Below, in pieces: positions 16,827 to 23,984 of a stretch of DNA of 64,000 nucleotides. The notes beneath the pieces were generated by a model. It was not told the origin of the DNA. It did no database searches and saw only the letters and a list, made by a program, of their open reading frames with translations. Each line of letters opens with the position of its first letter. Position 1 is the first letter of the stretch. The DNA comes from Pseudolysinimonas yzui. GTDB lineage: Bacteria > Actinomycetota > Actinomycetes > Actinomycetales > Microbacteriaceae. Both the position numbers and the translations under genes were made by a program. The DNA lies in NCBI RefSeq assembly GCF_014653215.1, contig NZ_BNAI01000001.1:1079012-1143011 (forward strand), in the 5' to 3' direction.

Positions 16827-17851
16827 TGACGGATCCCGACCCGTTCACCCCGCCGAGCGGGGCTCTGCCTCCCCGAAGCGGCGACGCGGCCCCGCCCCCG
16901 GTGCCGCCCGCGCCGCCGGTGCCGCCCGCGCCGGCTCTGCCCGCGCCCACCGGGCAGCCGATCGGCTCGACCTATCCGGCCATGATGATGCCGCCGCCCC
17001 CGCCGCGGCGACGGCCGTGGCTCATCCCGGTCATCATCGTCGGCGTGTTGGCCTTCGTGGGCCTCATCATCGGAGTCGCCGCTATCGCCATCCAACTGGC
17101 GAGCTCGCTCTCCCCGGCGGCCGACCCCGCTCCGGACTCCGCGCCGGTCGGTGAGCTCGACGACCTTCTCGAAGGCGATCCCGGGTCGCCGGTCGCCGTC
17201 GATCCGCTCGACTGCGGGGTCTGTTTCGGAATCGACGACGCGCGAACCCTCGAGATTCCCGCCGACGCTTACGCCGAGGTCGGCCTGCCGAACACCGACG
17301 ACGAAGTGTACGAGCTCACGGCTGGTGAGGATCAGGTCGAGCAGACCAAATGGTGGAATGCCGACGGCGGGACTCCCGACACCTGCTACTTCACGTACCC
17401 CTCTGCGCCGTTGTTCTTCACCCCCGGTTCCGCCGGCGACCCCGATGCCGAAGCCGATCCCGTGTACTACCCCGATTGGCACTTCGACGCGTCGCAGTAC
17501 TACGCACTCACGGAAGGCATCCGGGTGTTCGTCGACAGCGACGCGGCGACGACGTACCTCGCCGGGCTGGAGACAGCGGTCGCGGGATGCCACAACTACT
17601 CGTTCTCCGAGACGGGCTGGACGACGGTGGTGACCGCGGCCCCCGCGCTCGACGTGCCCGACAGCGTCGCCGCCTACGGCTGGGCGGAGAGCGGAGGCCT
17701 CAGTCGCTTCTACGGCGCCGACCTGCAACGCGGCAACCTCGTCGTGCGCCTGACCCTCAACAGCGACCCGGGGGGTCCGACCGAGGCGGAGTTCCGCCAC
17801 ATGGTCGAGGCCTACGCCGAACTGCTCGCGGAGCTCGAACCGGCGGGGTGA
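16826..17851 (+). CDS. Single-pass membrane protein with extracytoplasmic domain
   Basis: A 341-residue protein. The cytoplasmic N terminus is proline-rich (repeats of PPVPPAP), then a basic RRR and one membrane helix (about residues 65-90). A 240-residue extracytoplasmic domain follows, rich in Asp, Tyr and Trp and with four cysteines (CGVCFG, DTCYFTY, AGCHNYS) that could form disulfides. It is co-translated with the preceding gene (TGATG). The end overlaps the convergent 557-residue membrane gene by 40 bases. No known fold is recognised; a sensor or envelope-associated role is a guess. Confidence 0.72.
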   Translation: MTDPDPFTPPSGALPPRSGDAAPPPVPPAPPVPPAPALPAPTGQPIGSTYPAMMMPPPPPRRRPWLIPVIIVGVLAFVGLIIGVAAIAIQLASSLSPAADPAPDSAPVGELDDLLEGDPGSPVAVDPLDCGVCFGIDDARTLEIPADAYAEVGLPNTDDEVYELTAGEDQVEQTKWWNADGGTPDTCYFTYPSAPLFFTPGSAGDPDAEADPVYYPDWHFDASQYYALTEGIRVFVDSDAATTYLAGLETAVAGCHNYSFSETGWTTVVTAAPALDVPDSVAAYGWAESGGLSRFYGADLQRGNLVVRLTLNSDPGGPTEAEFRHMVEAYAELLAELEPAG

Positions 17852-19485
17852 TCCGGCGCCTCATCACCGTCGGCGACCCGCACCGTGGAGGCGGCGATGA
17901 CGGCGACGGCGAGCCAGAACAGCCCGAGAACGACGAGCTGCGGGTCGTCGAGGAAACTCGGGATGGCGAGCGCGAACACGACGAGGGCGAGCACCTGACC
18001 GCCGGAGGCGACGAACACGTCGAGGGCGTGCCGGTCGCGGTCGTCCGCCAGCCGGGGAAGGAAGAACAGCACCGCGAGCAGCACGCCGACGACGAACACG
18101 ACGCGGCCCTGCTCGGTCCACGCGGCGGGCAGCAGCCAGCCGGCGTGCACCGCCACGAGGGGCACGAGGGCGAGCCGCACGACGAGCCCCGTGCCGAGCG
18201 CCGCGCGCAACGCGGGCACGACGCCGGCGACGACCGCCACCGCCACGAGCGCGAGCATGACCTGCACCGGGCTGGCCGGGTAGCCGGCGAGCCCCGGCGG
18301 CAGCGTCACACCGGCCGCCCCGAGCAGGCCGTTGAGGGTGAGCGGGATGAGGTACGCCCCCGAGACGACCGCGAGCGCGCGGGCGGCGGTGCCCCGGAAC
18401 GGCGGGAGCAACGCGACGACGGTGACCGCGACGACGCCGAGGAACTTGAGCGCCGCCACGACGACGGGCGGCACGTCGGGGCTGAAGAATCCGCCGATCG
18501 CCGCCGCGAGCACCATCCCGACGAGGATGACGGCGACGCCCACCGCGAGATCCGCGTTGCCGGCCACGGCGAGCGCAGCGGTGACGCGGCGTTCCCGCGC
18601 CCGGCGCAGCGGGACGCGCACCGAACGTGCCGCCACGACGACGAGCAGCGCGGCGACGGCGGCCGCGTGCACCCACGAGACCGGGGCCTTCGCGAGCGGG
18701 CTCCACAGCTCGGGATCGGGGGGCGGGAACAGGTCGCGCGCCACCGTGAGGCGTAGCGCGACGAGCACCACGACCGCCGCGACGATGCCGACCACCGCGA
18801 GCGTCGGCAGGTCGTCACGGAACAGCGGGCGCAGCCAGCCGACCCGTGACTCGGCGGCTCGGGCGACCCCGTAGTAGCTTCCGAAGGCCGCGAACGCCGC
18901 CGCGAACCCGAACAGCGCGATCCACGCCCACCCACCGGCCGCCGACGGGGTCGTGAGCTGGGCGACGAGCAGCACGCCCCAGATCGCCGCCGTCAGCAGG
19001 CCGACGAGCACGGTGCCCCCGGCGGTCAGCACCCCGGGCCGGTGCGCCGCGAGTTCGGTGAGGCCGAGCACCACGAACGCCGCTGCGGCGAAGACCCACT
19101 CCCGGTCGGCTGCGAGCGCGAGCACCGGAAAGCCACCCGCGGCCGCGAGGGCGAACTCCCGGGCCACCCGGCCGGGGCGCGCGCCGTCGAGCCGTTCGCG
19201 CAGCAGCAGGGCGACGAGCAGCGTGCCCGCGAGGATGCCCGCGGCTGCGACGACCAGCACCCGGATGCCGAGGGGCGCGGTGAAGATGCCGACGACACCC
19301 GACGATCCGGTCGGCTCAGCGACGATGCCGTCTGTCGCACCGGGCAGCAGGATGATCGCGGCGAGCACCACGGTGACCAGCCAGCACGCGACGACCCAGC
19401 AGAGGTAGGGCGCGGGGATGCGGTCGGGGCGCACCCGGCCGATCCGCTCGCCGAGGCTCACGAGGGTGGCGCCCGCGCGACTCAT
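17812..19485 (-). CDS. Polytopic membrane protein, about 14 helices
   Basis: A 557-residue, very hydrophobic protein with roughly 12-14 predicted membrane helices. There is no recognised transporter signature, and the C terminus ends in a polar serine/alanine tail. The ATG at 19485 overlaps the TGA of the upstream gene (ATGA), so it is coupled to the 167-residue membrane gene; a longer in-frame extension to 19911 is only the shadow of that gene. The number of helices and lack of soluble domains suggest a transporter-like or lipid-modifying scaffold, but no function is claimed. Confidence 0.75.
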   Translation of the reverse strand: MSRAGATLVSLGERIGRVRPDRIPAPYLCWVVACWLVTVVLAAIILLPGATDGIVAEPTGSSGVVGIFTAPLGIRVLVVAAAGILAGTLLVALLLRERLDGARPGRVAREFALAAAGGFPVLALAADREWVFAAAAFVVLGLTELAAHRPGVLTAGGTVLVGLLTAAIWGVLLVAQLTTPSAAGGWAWIALFGFAAAFAAFGSYYGVARAAESRVGWLRPLFRDDLPTLAVVGIVAAVVVLVALRLTVARDLFPPPDPELWSPLAKAPVSWVHAAAVAALLVVVAARSVRVPLRRARERRVTAALAVAGNADLAVGVAVILVGMVLAAAIGGFFSPDVPPVVVAALKFLGVVAVTVVALLPPFRGTAARALAVVSGAYLIPLTLNGLLGAAGVTLPPGLAGYPASPVQVMLALVAVAVVAGVVPALRAALGTGLVVRLALVPLVAVHAGWLLPAAWTEQGRVVFVVGVLLAVLFFLPRLADDRDRHALDVFVASGGQVLALVVFALAIPSFLDDPQLVVLGLFWLAVAVIAASTVRVADGDEAPDHPAGSSSASSSA

Positions 19486-19985
19486 CGACCGTCGAGCGCC
19501 CGGTTGCGGGCCACGTGGTTGCGGACGACGCGGTTGCGGGCCGCCCAGCCATACCCTCCCGCGGCGACCGCGAACACGTACACGCCGAGCACCACCGTTT
19601 CGAGGGCGACGGGACGCCACCCCAGGGTGCCCCCGGTTCCCAGGGCGAGGAGGGCGCCGATCGCGACGACCGCTCCCCCGCCCACGCAGGCCGCCACGAC
19701 GACTCGCGAGCCGGGAGCGATCGCGACGCCGAGAACGTAGCCGCCGAAAGCTCCGAGCGCGGCGAACGCGGCGACGACGGTGCCGAAGATCGCAGAGAGC
19801 AGCGCCGCGTAAGCCTGCACGCCGGTGAGCCCACCGGTCTGCGCCACCACCTGCCCCGCGGCGATCATCCACCCGCTCACGGCGCCGATCGCGACGGCGG
19901 CGATGCCGCATCCGATCAGTGCGCGGCGGGTGAGCAACCCGACGGGCCCGACCGTCGCGGCGCTCTGCTCAAGGCTGCGTGTCAT
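19482..19985 (-). CDS. Four-helix membrane protein with 15-bp repeat tail
   Basis: A 167-residue protein with about four membrane segments and a cytoplasmic C-terminal tail. The tail contains three copies of a five-residue unit (RNRVV, RNHVA, RNRAL) encoded by a 15-base tandem repeat. The ATG at 19985 lies inside the 3' end of the dienelactone-hydrolase gene (17-base overlap) and its stop overlaps the next start (ATGA). The three genes are therefore tightly coupled. Function unrecognised. Confidence 0.72.
   Translation of the reverse strand: MTRSLEQSAATVGPVGLLTRRALIGCGIAAVAIGAVSGWMIAAGQVVAQTGGLTGVQAYAALLSAIFGTVVAAFAALGAFGGYVLGVAIAPGSRVVVAACVGGGAVVAIGALLALGTGGTLGWRPVALETVVLGVYVFAVAAGGYGWAARNRVVRNHVARNRALDGR
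19494..19538 (-). repeat. Three tandem 15-bp units in coding sequence
   Basis: Units at 19524-19538, 19509-19523 and 19494-19508 share the core CGCAACC on the minus strand. They encode RN-x-x-x repeats at the C terminus of the membrane protein. Copy number may vary between strains. Confidence 0.7.
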
Positions 19986-20736
19986 GCGTCCGAGGGTAGG
20001 CCCTCGGACGCATGTGGGTCGCGAGGAACGCGAGCGACCGTGCCCAGGCGTCTGCCGCGGCGACCTCGTCGTACGACGACGGGTTGGTGTCGTTGAAGAA
20101 CGCGTGCTGGGCGCCCGGGTAGATCTTCTCCGTGAAGGCGACGCCGGCATCCGTCATGTTCTGCCGGGTCTCGGGCAGGGTCGCCATGACGCGGGGGTCG
20201 TCTTCGCCGTACAGGGCGAGCACCGGGCAGGCGATGCGGGCGACGGTTTCGGCATCCGGGGCGACGCCGTAGAAGGGGATCGACGCGCGCACCCGCGAGT
20301 CGGCGGCGGCGAGCGCGAAGGCGTAGGTTCCGCCGAAGCAGAAGCCCGTCACCGCGATCCGGCCGTCGATGCCCGGCTCGGCGGCGAGGGCGTCGACGAC
20401 GCGCCGCAACTTCGCGACCGCTCCGCGTGCGAACGCCGGTTCGCGGGTGGGAGCCATCTTCTCGCGCAGCAGGGCCTGCCCGGCCAGTCGCTTCTGCTCG
20501 TCGGGCTCATGACGCAGGGCGTCGAGTTCGGCACCGACCTCCGGGGTGATCCCGGCGTCACTCAGCAGATCGGGCGCGATGACGAGGTAGCCCTCCTGCG
20601 CGTAGCGGTCGGCGACGTCGCGGATGTGGGGCACGAGACCCCAGATCTCGTGGATGAGCACGAGACCTCCGCGCGGGGGAACCGGCGGCTCCGCCCGGTA
20701 TGCCGTCACGCCGTCGAGGTCCGTCAGTGCACCCAT
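19969..20736 (-). CDS. Dienelactone hydrolase family protein
   Basis: A 255-residue alpha/beta hydrolase. The nucleophile cysteine is in GFCFGG (the DLH pattern Gly-x-Cys-x-Gly-Gly), Asp is in LYGEDDPRV, and His is in YPGAQHAFFND. The family hydrolyses cyclic ester lactones such as dienelactone, though many members act on other esters. The ATG at 20736 begins the family-typical N terminus shortly before VLIHEIWGL. It follows rpsO on the same strand after 238 bases containing the rpsO terminator, and is coupled to the two downstream membrane genes. Confidence 0.9.
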   Translation of the reverse strand: MGALTDLDGVTAYRAEPPVPPRGGLVLIHEIWGLVPHIRDVADRYAQEGYLVIAPDLLSDAGITPEVGAELDALRHEPDEQKRLAGQALLREKMAPTREPAFARGAVAKLRRVVDALAAEPGIDGRIAVTGFCFGGTYAFALAAADSRVRASIPFYGVAPDAETVARIACPVLALYGEDDPRVMATLPETRQNMTDAGVAFTEKIYPGAQHAFFNDTNPSSYDEVAAADAWARSLAFLATHMRPRAYPRTHDTQP

Positions 20737-20852
20737 GAGTCTGACGGTATCCAGATTCGGCGAGCTGTCGCTCTCCGAGGACGAGCGCCGCGACCCGCCG
20801 TCGACACGCCGGGTTCGCATCTTCGGTCATCGGACAACGACCGCACGACAGC

Positions 20853-20890
20853 GAAACGGGCCGCCGCCCCGAAGGACGACGACCCGTTTC
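20853..20890 (-). terminator. Strong rpsO terminator with UUCG tetraloop
   Basis: On the minus-strand RNA, GAAACGGG (20890-20883) pairs with CCCGUUUC (20860-20853). Between them nine further pairs, including G-U wobbles, close a UUCG tetraloop, giving a 17-pair stem. It lies about 85 bases after the rpsO stop. No U-run follows, as is usual in high-GC actinobacteria. Confidence 0.75.
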
Positions 20891-20964
20891 AGTGTCTTGC
20901 GCTGGTCGCGATTATCGACACGATCGCTCGGCGTGCCGAGCGATCAAGCAGGCAGTGCCCCTTT

Positions 20965-20988
20965 GGGCTTCGCCTATCGGCGAAGCCC
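20965..20988 (-). terminator. Hairpin enclosing the rpsO stop codon
   Basis: Arms GGGCTTCGCC (20965-20974) and GGCGAAGCCC (20979-20988) pair perfectly around a four-base loop; the TAG stop of rpsO overlaps the loop. It may stall ribosomes or protect the 3' end of rpsO mRNA rather than terminate. Confidence 0.55.
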
Positions 20989-21243
20989 CAGGCGCTCGAT
21001 CAGCGAGCGGTAACGCTCGATGTCGATGTCCTGGAGGTAGCCCAGCAGCCGACGGCGCTGGCCCACGAGCAGCAGCAGACCACGACGCGAGTGGTGGTCG
21101 TGCTTGTGCTCCTTGAGGTGTTCGGTCAGATCCTTGATCCGCTTGGTCAGGATCGCGACCTGGACCTCGGGGGATCCGGTGTCACCGGGCTGGGTAGCGT
21201 ACTCGTCGATGATCGCCTTCTTGGTCTCAGCATCAAGAGCCAT
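20974..21243 (-). CDS. rpsO: 30S ribosomal protein S15
   Basis: The 89-residue protein is a complete S15: the N-terminal helix [12 protein letters not shown], then [17 protein letters not shown] and [25 protein letters not shown], which contact 16S rRNA helices h20/h22. It binds the central domain early in 30S assembly. AAGGAGG lies ten bases before the ATG at 21243. In most bacteria rpsO immediately precedes pnp; here it is followed by the dienelactone-hydrolase operon after two hairpins. The chain length and all family blocks are normal. Confidence 0.98.
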   Translation of the reverse strand: MALDAETKKAIIDEYATQPGDTGSPEVQVAILTKRIKDLTEHLKEHKHDHHSRRGLLLLVGQRRRLLGYLQDIDIERYRSLIERLGLRR

Positions 21244-21341
21244 AGATTCGATCCCTCCTTCACCTCGTTGCGCGGCGCCGGGCACCCGATGTGCCGGCTC
21301 TCTGTATCCGCGGCCGTTCTGACGGCAACCTTGCGAGGATA

Positions 21342-21836
21342 TCAGAGGACGAAGAGGTACAGCACCGCCGTCGCGGCGAACGATCCGAGGATGAGCAGCC
21401 CGTACAGGCCCGAGACGACGAGGCCGACGATCGCCCACGCGCGCCGTTTCAGCGCTCCGTCCCGGGTTTGCTGCAGCCCGCGCACGCCGTAGCGGATCGC
21501 GACGGCGAGCAGCACCCCGACGATGACGAAGCGCAGCGCCTCGAGACCGACAGCCGCTTCGGTGAGGCGGGCGGCATCCGACAGCAGGTAGACGACGCCG
21601 AACGACGCACCGCCGACGAGGATGTTGGTGAGCACGGCGAGGGCGGCGAACTGCAGCGAGCGGGTGGCCGCGATCGAGGCGACTCCGCTTCTCACCGACA
21701 CGGAGACCCGGCTGCCGCAGTGCGCGCAGAAGGGCTGATCAAGGGCGACGGCACGCGTGCCGCAGGAAGAACACGCGAGAGCGGGGGCTTCTCTTTGCGG
21801 GATAGCAATGCCGGTCGTCGGGTAAGCGACCGTCAT
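21342..21836 (-). CDS. Zinc-ribbon membrane protein
   Basis: A 164-residue protein. The N terminus has a zinc ribbon with two Cys-x-x-Cys pairs (CSSCG and CAHCG, about residues 22-42), followed by three or four membrane segments. The DUF is not recognised; such fusions are frequent uncharacterised actinobacterial proteins. The ATG at 21836 lies inside one arm of a perfect 16-bp inverted repeat (21826-21865) that would fold over the start region of the mRNA. It follows the PadR gene on the same strand after 44 bases, so PadR-linked control is plausible. Confidence 0.72.
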   Translation of the reverse strand: MTVAYPTTGIAIPQREAPALACSSCGTRAVALDQPFCAHCGSRVSVSVRSGVASIAATRSLQFAALAVLTNILVGGASFGVVYLLSDAARLTEAAVGLEALRFVIVGVLLAVAIRYGVRGLQQTRDGALKRRAWAIVGLVVSGLYGLLILGSFAATAVLYLFVL

Positions 21837-21865
21837 GTCCCCCATATTAGGGACATGACGGTCGC
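21826..21865. promoter_or_regulatory. Perfect 16-bp inverted repeat at start of zinc-ribbon gene
   Basis: Arms 21826-21841 and 21850-21865 are exact reverse complements separated by an AT-rich eight-base spacer. Core half-sites read CATGTCCC and GGGACATG. The start codon and likely ribosome-binding G-run of the zinc-ribbon gene fall within the dyad. It could be an operator for the adjacent PadR regulator (ATGT/ACAT half-sites are typical of that family), an RNA hairpin blocking translation, or the padR terminator. Confidence 0.75.
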
Positions 21866-21880
21866 GCGCAACCCTCGGTT

Positions 21881-22465
21881 TTACTCGCCGAGCATGCGGT
21901 AGAGCTCGCGACGCAGGTCGTCGAGCTTCGCCGAGGCGCTCGCGCGCTGCTCGGTGGTGCCTTCGGCGGCGACCTGACGGACGACGCCGGCCAGCTTCCG
22001 CGCGGCGGTCATCAGGTCGCCCTGCTCCTTCCACGGGTTGCGGGACTGCGTCCACGCGGCCGCGATCTCGTCGGCGTGGTCGGCCACGTAGGCGCGACCC
22101 TCGTCGGTGAGGTCGTACTCGGCGCGCGGGCCCTGCGACGTCGGGGCGATGAGCCCTTCGTCGACGAGTTGCTGCAGCGTCGGGTAGACCGAGCCGGGGC
22201 TCGGGCGCCAGGCGCCGTCGCTCTTGGCGTGGATCGCCTTGATGAGGCCGTAGCCGTTGGTGGGGCCCTCACCGAGAAGCGAGAGGATGGCGCTGCGCAC
22301 GTCGCCCTTGCGGGCTCGGCCGCCGAATCCGCGCGGTCCGAATGCGGGGCCGCCGAGGAAGCCCATGTAGTCGGCTCCGGGGTGCGGCCCGCCGGCGCGG
22401 AAGCGCGGGTGCGGTTGGACGCCCGGGCGGGCGCCCCGATCGTGGTTCATGTTCATGCGATGCAT
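21881..22465 (-). CDS. PadR family transcriptional regulator
   Basis: A 194-residue DNA-binding protein. The PadR winged helix covers about residues 50-125 with the signature ILSLLGEGPTNGYGLIKAI, then GSVYPTLQQLVDEGLI and YDLTDEGRAYV. The N-terminal 48 residues are a glycine/histidine/arginine-rich extension ending in RARKGDVR, of a type common in actinobacterial PadR proteins. A C-terminal dimerising helix follows. GGAGAAG precedes the ATG. PadR proteins usually repress neighbouring stress or transport genes; candidates are the downstream zinc-ribbon gene and the divergent hen1-pnkp operon. Confidence 0.92.
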   Translation of the reverse strand: MHRMNMNHDRGARPGVQPHPRFRAGGPHPGADYMGFLGGPAFGPRGFGGRARKGDVRSAILSLLGEGPTNGYGLIKAIHAKSDGAWRPSPGSVYPTLQQLVDEGLIAPTSQGPRAEYDLTDEGRAYVADHADEIAAAWTQSRNPWKEQGDLMTAARKLAGVVRQVAAEGTTEQRASASAKLDDLRRELYRMLGE

Positions 22466-22522
22466 GGTGTCTTCTCCAAACTGCCTGCCGTCCGGGTCGG
22501 ACGGTCTTGTGGTCTGAGCGCT

Positions 22523-22551
22523 ACTCTAAGACATATTCCGATATATCGCAA
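22523..22551 (-). promoter_or_regulatory. padR promoter with palindrome in the spacer
   Basis: On the minus strand, -35 TTGCGA (22551-22546) and -10 TAGAGT (22528-22523) are 17 bases apart. The spacer includes the palindrome CGATATATCG (22539-22548), an AT-rich dyad that stands out in this GC-rich DNA and could be a PadR operator. The same region lies 50-80 bases upstream of the divergent hen1 start. Confidence 0.55.
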
Positions 22552-22601
22552 TAGATCGCCATCGTGGGGCATGTAGTCTCGCCGAGAGACAGGGAGGACG
22601 C

Positions 22602-23984
22602 GTGCTCGTCACGATCAGCTACGCAGCGCCCAGCGCGAGCGATCTGGGTTACCTCCTGCACAAGCACCCGGCAAAATTGCAGACGTTCGACATCGCCGTC
22701 GGGCAGGCCCACGTCTTCTACCCCGAGGCAACGGACACGCGTTGCACCGCCGCCCTCCTCGTCGAAATCGACCCGATCGAACTGGCGCGCAGCAAGCGCT
22801 TCGGAGGGGACTCGCAGTCGCTCGGCCACTACGTCAACGACCGCCCCTACGCGTCGTCGTCGATGGTCGCCGTCGCGCTCGGAAAGGTGTTCCGAACGGC
22901 GATGACCGGGCGAAGCGACACTCATCCCGAACTCGCCGCGGCTGCCCTCCCTCTCGAGATCGCGGTCCGGGCACTGCCTGCCCGCGGCGGTGTGGACCTC
23001 GTCACCCGGCTCTTCACCCCCCTCGGCTGGAACGTGCGGTCGACTCCGATCCCCCTCGACGCCGACCGACCTGAGTGGGGCGAGTCGCGCTACGTCGACC
23101 TCGTACTGAGCGGTGCCATCCGCTTGTCCGATGCGCTTCGTCACCTCTACGTGCTTCTGCCCGTGCTCGACGATGCCAAGCACTACTGGGTGGGTGACGA
23201 CGAGGTCGGAAAGCTCATGCGGGCGGGCGAAGGCTGGCTCGCCGGCCACCCCGAACGCGAGCTGATCACTGCGCGTTACCTCGCCCACCAGGGATCATTC
23301 GTTCGAGACGCCTCCGCGCGGCTGGCAGAGATCGAGGGCGTCACCGACGAGGAGCCAGAAGCCGACGCACGTCCGTCGACCCTCGGCGCCCAACGCCTCG
23401 CGACCGTGCTCGGGATTCTCTTCGAACTCGGAGCCCGCCGCGTCGTCGATCTCGGCTGCGGCGAAGGGGCGCTCCTCGCCCCGCTCGCCGCCGATCGAAC
23501 GTTCACCGAGATCGTCGGCACCGACGTCTCGGCGGCCGCGCTTGCCCGCGCGAGTCGCAGGCTCAAGCTGCACGAAGCGGCCGACCGCGACCGGGAGCGC
23601 ATCAGACTCCTGCAATCCTCCGTGACCTATGACGACGATCGGATCGCCGGCTTCGACGCCGCCGTTCTCATGGAGGTCATCGAGCACCTCGACCCCGAGC
23701 GACTCCCCGCTGCGGAGCGGACGGTGTTCGGACACGCCCAGCCCGCATCGGTGATCGTCACCACACCGAATGCCGACTACAACGTGCGCTACCCCACGCT
23801 TTCCGCGGGCGCGTTTCGGCATCCCGACCACCGATTCGAGTGGACGCGGGAAGAGTTCGACACCTGGACGCGCAACGTCGGGACTCGCTACGGCTACGAC
23901 GTCGAACGGCGCGGAGTCGGACCCGATGACCCCGAAGTCGGGACCCCGACGCAACTCGCGATCTTCCGGCGGGTGGCGAGGTGA
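22602..23984 (+). CDS. hen1: RNA 3'-terminal ribose 2'-O-methyltransferase Hen1
   Basis: Bacterial Hen1 methylates the 2'-OH at the break junction during RNA repair so that the re-joined RNA resists the same ribotoxin. The 460-residue protein has the bacterial N-terminal domain (starts LVTISYAAPSASDLGYLLHK) that partners Pnkp. The C-terminal AdoMet methyltransferase has VVDLGCGEGALL (about residues 280-290) and the manganese-binding pattern EVIEHLD followed by a later histidine. The GTG start at 22602 has GGGAGGA upstream. It ends in a GTGA overlap with pnkp. Confidence 0.94.
   Translation: MLVTISYAAPSASDLGYLLHKHPAKLQTFDIAVGQAHVFYPEATDTRCTAALLVEIDPIELARSKRFGGDSQSLGHYVNDRPYASSSMVAVALGKVFRTAMTGRSDTHPELAAAALPLEIAVRALPARGGVDLVTRLFTPLGWNVRSTPIPLDADRPEWGESRYVDLVLSGAIRLSDALRHLYVLLPVLDDAKHYWVGDDEVGKLMRAGEGWLAGHPERELITARYLAHQGSFVRDASARLAEIEGVTDEEPEADARPSTLGAQRLATVLGILFELGARRVVDLGCGEGALLAPLAADRTFTEIVGTDVSAAALARASRRLKLHEAADRDRERIRLLQSSVTYDDDRIAGFDAAVLMEVIEHLDPERLPAAERTVFGHAQPASVIVTTPNADYNVRYPTLSAGAFRHPDHRFEWTREEFDTWTRNVGTRYGYDVERRGVGPDDPEVGTPTQLAIFRRVAR

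Noticed and set aside
17812-19911. N-terminal extension of the 557-residue membrane protein
   Set aside because: The first 142 residues are Arg/Gly-rich shadow of the upstream gene; the ATGA overlap at 19485 marks the true start.
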